DNA of 64,000 bases from JANXQG01 sp963775975 (lineage in GTDB: Bacteria; Planctomycetota; Planctomycetia; Pirellulales; Thermoguttaceae), in assembly GCA_963775975.1 (NCBI GenBank), contig CAVZKX010000002.1, forward strand, positions 3,038,001-3,102,000, in the 5' to 3' direction. The notes below the pieces were generated by a model that saw only the letters and a list, made by a program, of their open reading frames with translations, did no database searches and was not told the origin of the DNA. Shown piece by piece: positions 63,163 to 64,000 of this stretch. Numbering within the stretch: the stretch's first letter is position 1; every line of letters starts with the position of its first letter. The position numbers and the translations under genes are program-made.

Positions 63163-64000
63163 ATGATTGCCACGATTCGTAAAACGTATTTGTTCGCCTC
63201 GATCGTTGCCGTGATCCTTTGCCTGGCCGGCGCTTCCCAACTTCCGGCGGCAGATGCACCGTCCTTCGCCCGGCAGGAAGATGTAATTTACGGCCGAAAA
63301 GATGGCATGGCCCTGACGATGGATGTGATTACGCCCAAGGAAAAGACAAACGGCGCTGGGGTTGTCTGGGTTATCAGTGGCGGCTTCTTCTCTTCGCACG
63401 AAGTAATCAACCCCGGCTTTGTCGTGGAGTTGCTCAAACGCGGCTACACCGTATTCGCCGTCGTCCACGGCAGCCAGCCGCGCTACACAATCCCCGACGC
63501 CGTCGCCGACATGAATCGCAGCGTGCGCTACATCCGCTATCACGCCAAGGATTTCAAAATCGACCCACAGCGGATCGGCATCACCGGCGGATCGGCGGGC
63601 GGGCACTTGTCGCTCATGATCGGAACGGGCGGAACGCAGGGCAACCCCAAGGCCGCTGACCCTGTCGAACGGGCGTCCAGCCGCGTGCAGGCCGTGGCTT
63701 GCTTCTTCCCGCCCACCGATTTCCTCAATTACGGCAAGGAAGGCGTGGTCGCCATGGGAACCGGCGTGCTCTCCGGCTTCAAAGCCCCCTTCGATTTCCG
63801 CGAGCTGGACCCGAAGACGAGGGCTTACGTGCTGATCGACGATCCCGCGCGGCGGTTGGAGATCGGGCGGCAGATTTCGCCTCTGACGCATGTCAGCAAA
63901 GATTCGGCGCCGACCTTGATCATCCACGGCGACGCGGACAACTTGGTGCCGATCCAGCAGTCCGAACAAATCATGGCGCGGTTCAAGGAAGCCGGCGTGC
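63163..64000 (+). CDS. Secreted alpha/beta-hydrolase (acetyl esterase-like), cut by window edge
   Basis: The frame opens at ATG 63163 with a signal peptide (LFASIVAVILCLAGASQLPA) and is open to the last base, so the C-terminus lies outside. It has the nucleophile motif GGSAGGHLS with its oxyanion loop (VWVISGGFFS), and an Asp in HGDADNLVP. The fold resembles the first domain of the 36515 esterase. It lies 134 bases downstream of the second XylR gene on the same strand, suggesting a carbohydrate-ester role (inference). The catalytic His is not in the window. Confidence 0.8.
   Translation, partial: MIATIRKTYLFASIVAVILCLAGASQLPAADAPSFARQEDVIYGRKDGMALTMDVITPKEKTNGAGVVWVISGGFFSSHEVINPGFVVELLKRGYTVFAVVHGSQPRYTIPDAVADMNRSVRYIRYHAKDFKIDPQRIGITGGSAGGHLSLMIGTGGTQGNPKAADPVERASSRVQAVACFFPPTDFLNYGKEGVVAMGTGVLSGFKAPFDFRELDPKTRAYVLIDDPARRLEIGRQISPLTHVSKDSAPTLIIHGDADNLVPIQQSEQIMARFKEAGV

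Noticed and set aside
1..64000. tRNA or rRNA genes
   Set aside because: No T-loop (GGTTCRANTCC-type) or rRNA core sequence was noticed on either strand; a covariance-model search (tRNAscan-SE, Rfam) would be decisive.

Overview
The window is high-GC bacterial chromosome from a planctomycete, most likely of the Pirellulales type (inferred). Supporting signs are three PEP-CTERM surface proteins, two of them giant autotransporter-type beta-strand repeat (PATR) proteins; two XylR-type regulators; a PilM-like protein with an extended membrane C-terminus; a GYF_2 protein; and many intergenic palindromes of the kind that litter planctomycete genomes. No rRNA, tRNA, CRISPR array, insertion sequence or phage gene was seen.

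Layout. 1-5.3 kb: housekeeping genes (nucleotidyltransferase fragment, acpS, membrane protein, GYF_2 protein, nrdR, IscA-type protein, QueD-type protein). 5.3-11.2 kb (minus): a PilM-like operon of three genes, each broken by one frameshift. 11.8-14.6 kb (plus, divergent): HD-GYP protein, short WCRR-motif protein and AAA ATPase, plausibly the c-di-GMP and ATPase side of the same apparatus. 14.6-15.8 kb: non-coding, with a helically phased CTATG array. 15.8-25.7 kb: glycosyltransferase, DAHP synthase, TolC-type channel, DUF1444-like protein, exported C1 peptidase, fatty acid desaturase and POT transporter. 26-40 kb: GH27 enzyme and XylR regulator in one operon, a 2442-residue PATR/PEP-CTERM protein behind a promoter with 21-bp-spaced operator repeats, then two secreted esterases bracketed by inverted 123-bp repeats. 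40-55 kb: a Tyr/Gly-rich TPR protein and two surface-glycan gene blocks. The first (plus, 41.7-47.6 kb) has seven tightly packed genes including a GtrA/epimerase fusion and a nucleotidyltransferase/histidine-phosphatase fusion. The second (minus, 47.6-51.2 kb) has GT2, methyltransferase and a DUF6044-like protein, next to two large membrane proteins. 55-64 kb: PEP-CTERM protein, second giant PATR protein, divergent second XylR regulator and an esterase cut by the window edge.

Two units stand out. The first is a recurring module (XylR regulator + giant PATR/PEP-CTERM surface protein + carbohydrate-active enzymes), present twice, each copy with tandem repeats just upstream of the predicted PATR promoter. 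The second is the compact 41.7-47.6 kb cluster with two unusual fusions, which looks like an uncharacterised glycan or phospho-sugar pathway.

Caution: at least twelve single frameshifts interrupt eleven otherwise well-conserved genes, including DAHP synthase. Where the true frame can be read on the far side of the break, the gene is given here as one span. Some apparent fusions (GT2 with 2H phosphoesterase; WCRR protein with ATPase) are products of these frameshifts. Assembly indels are the simplest explanation.
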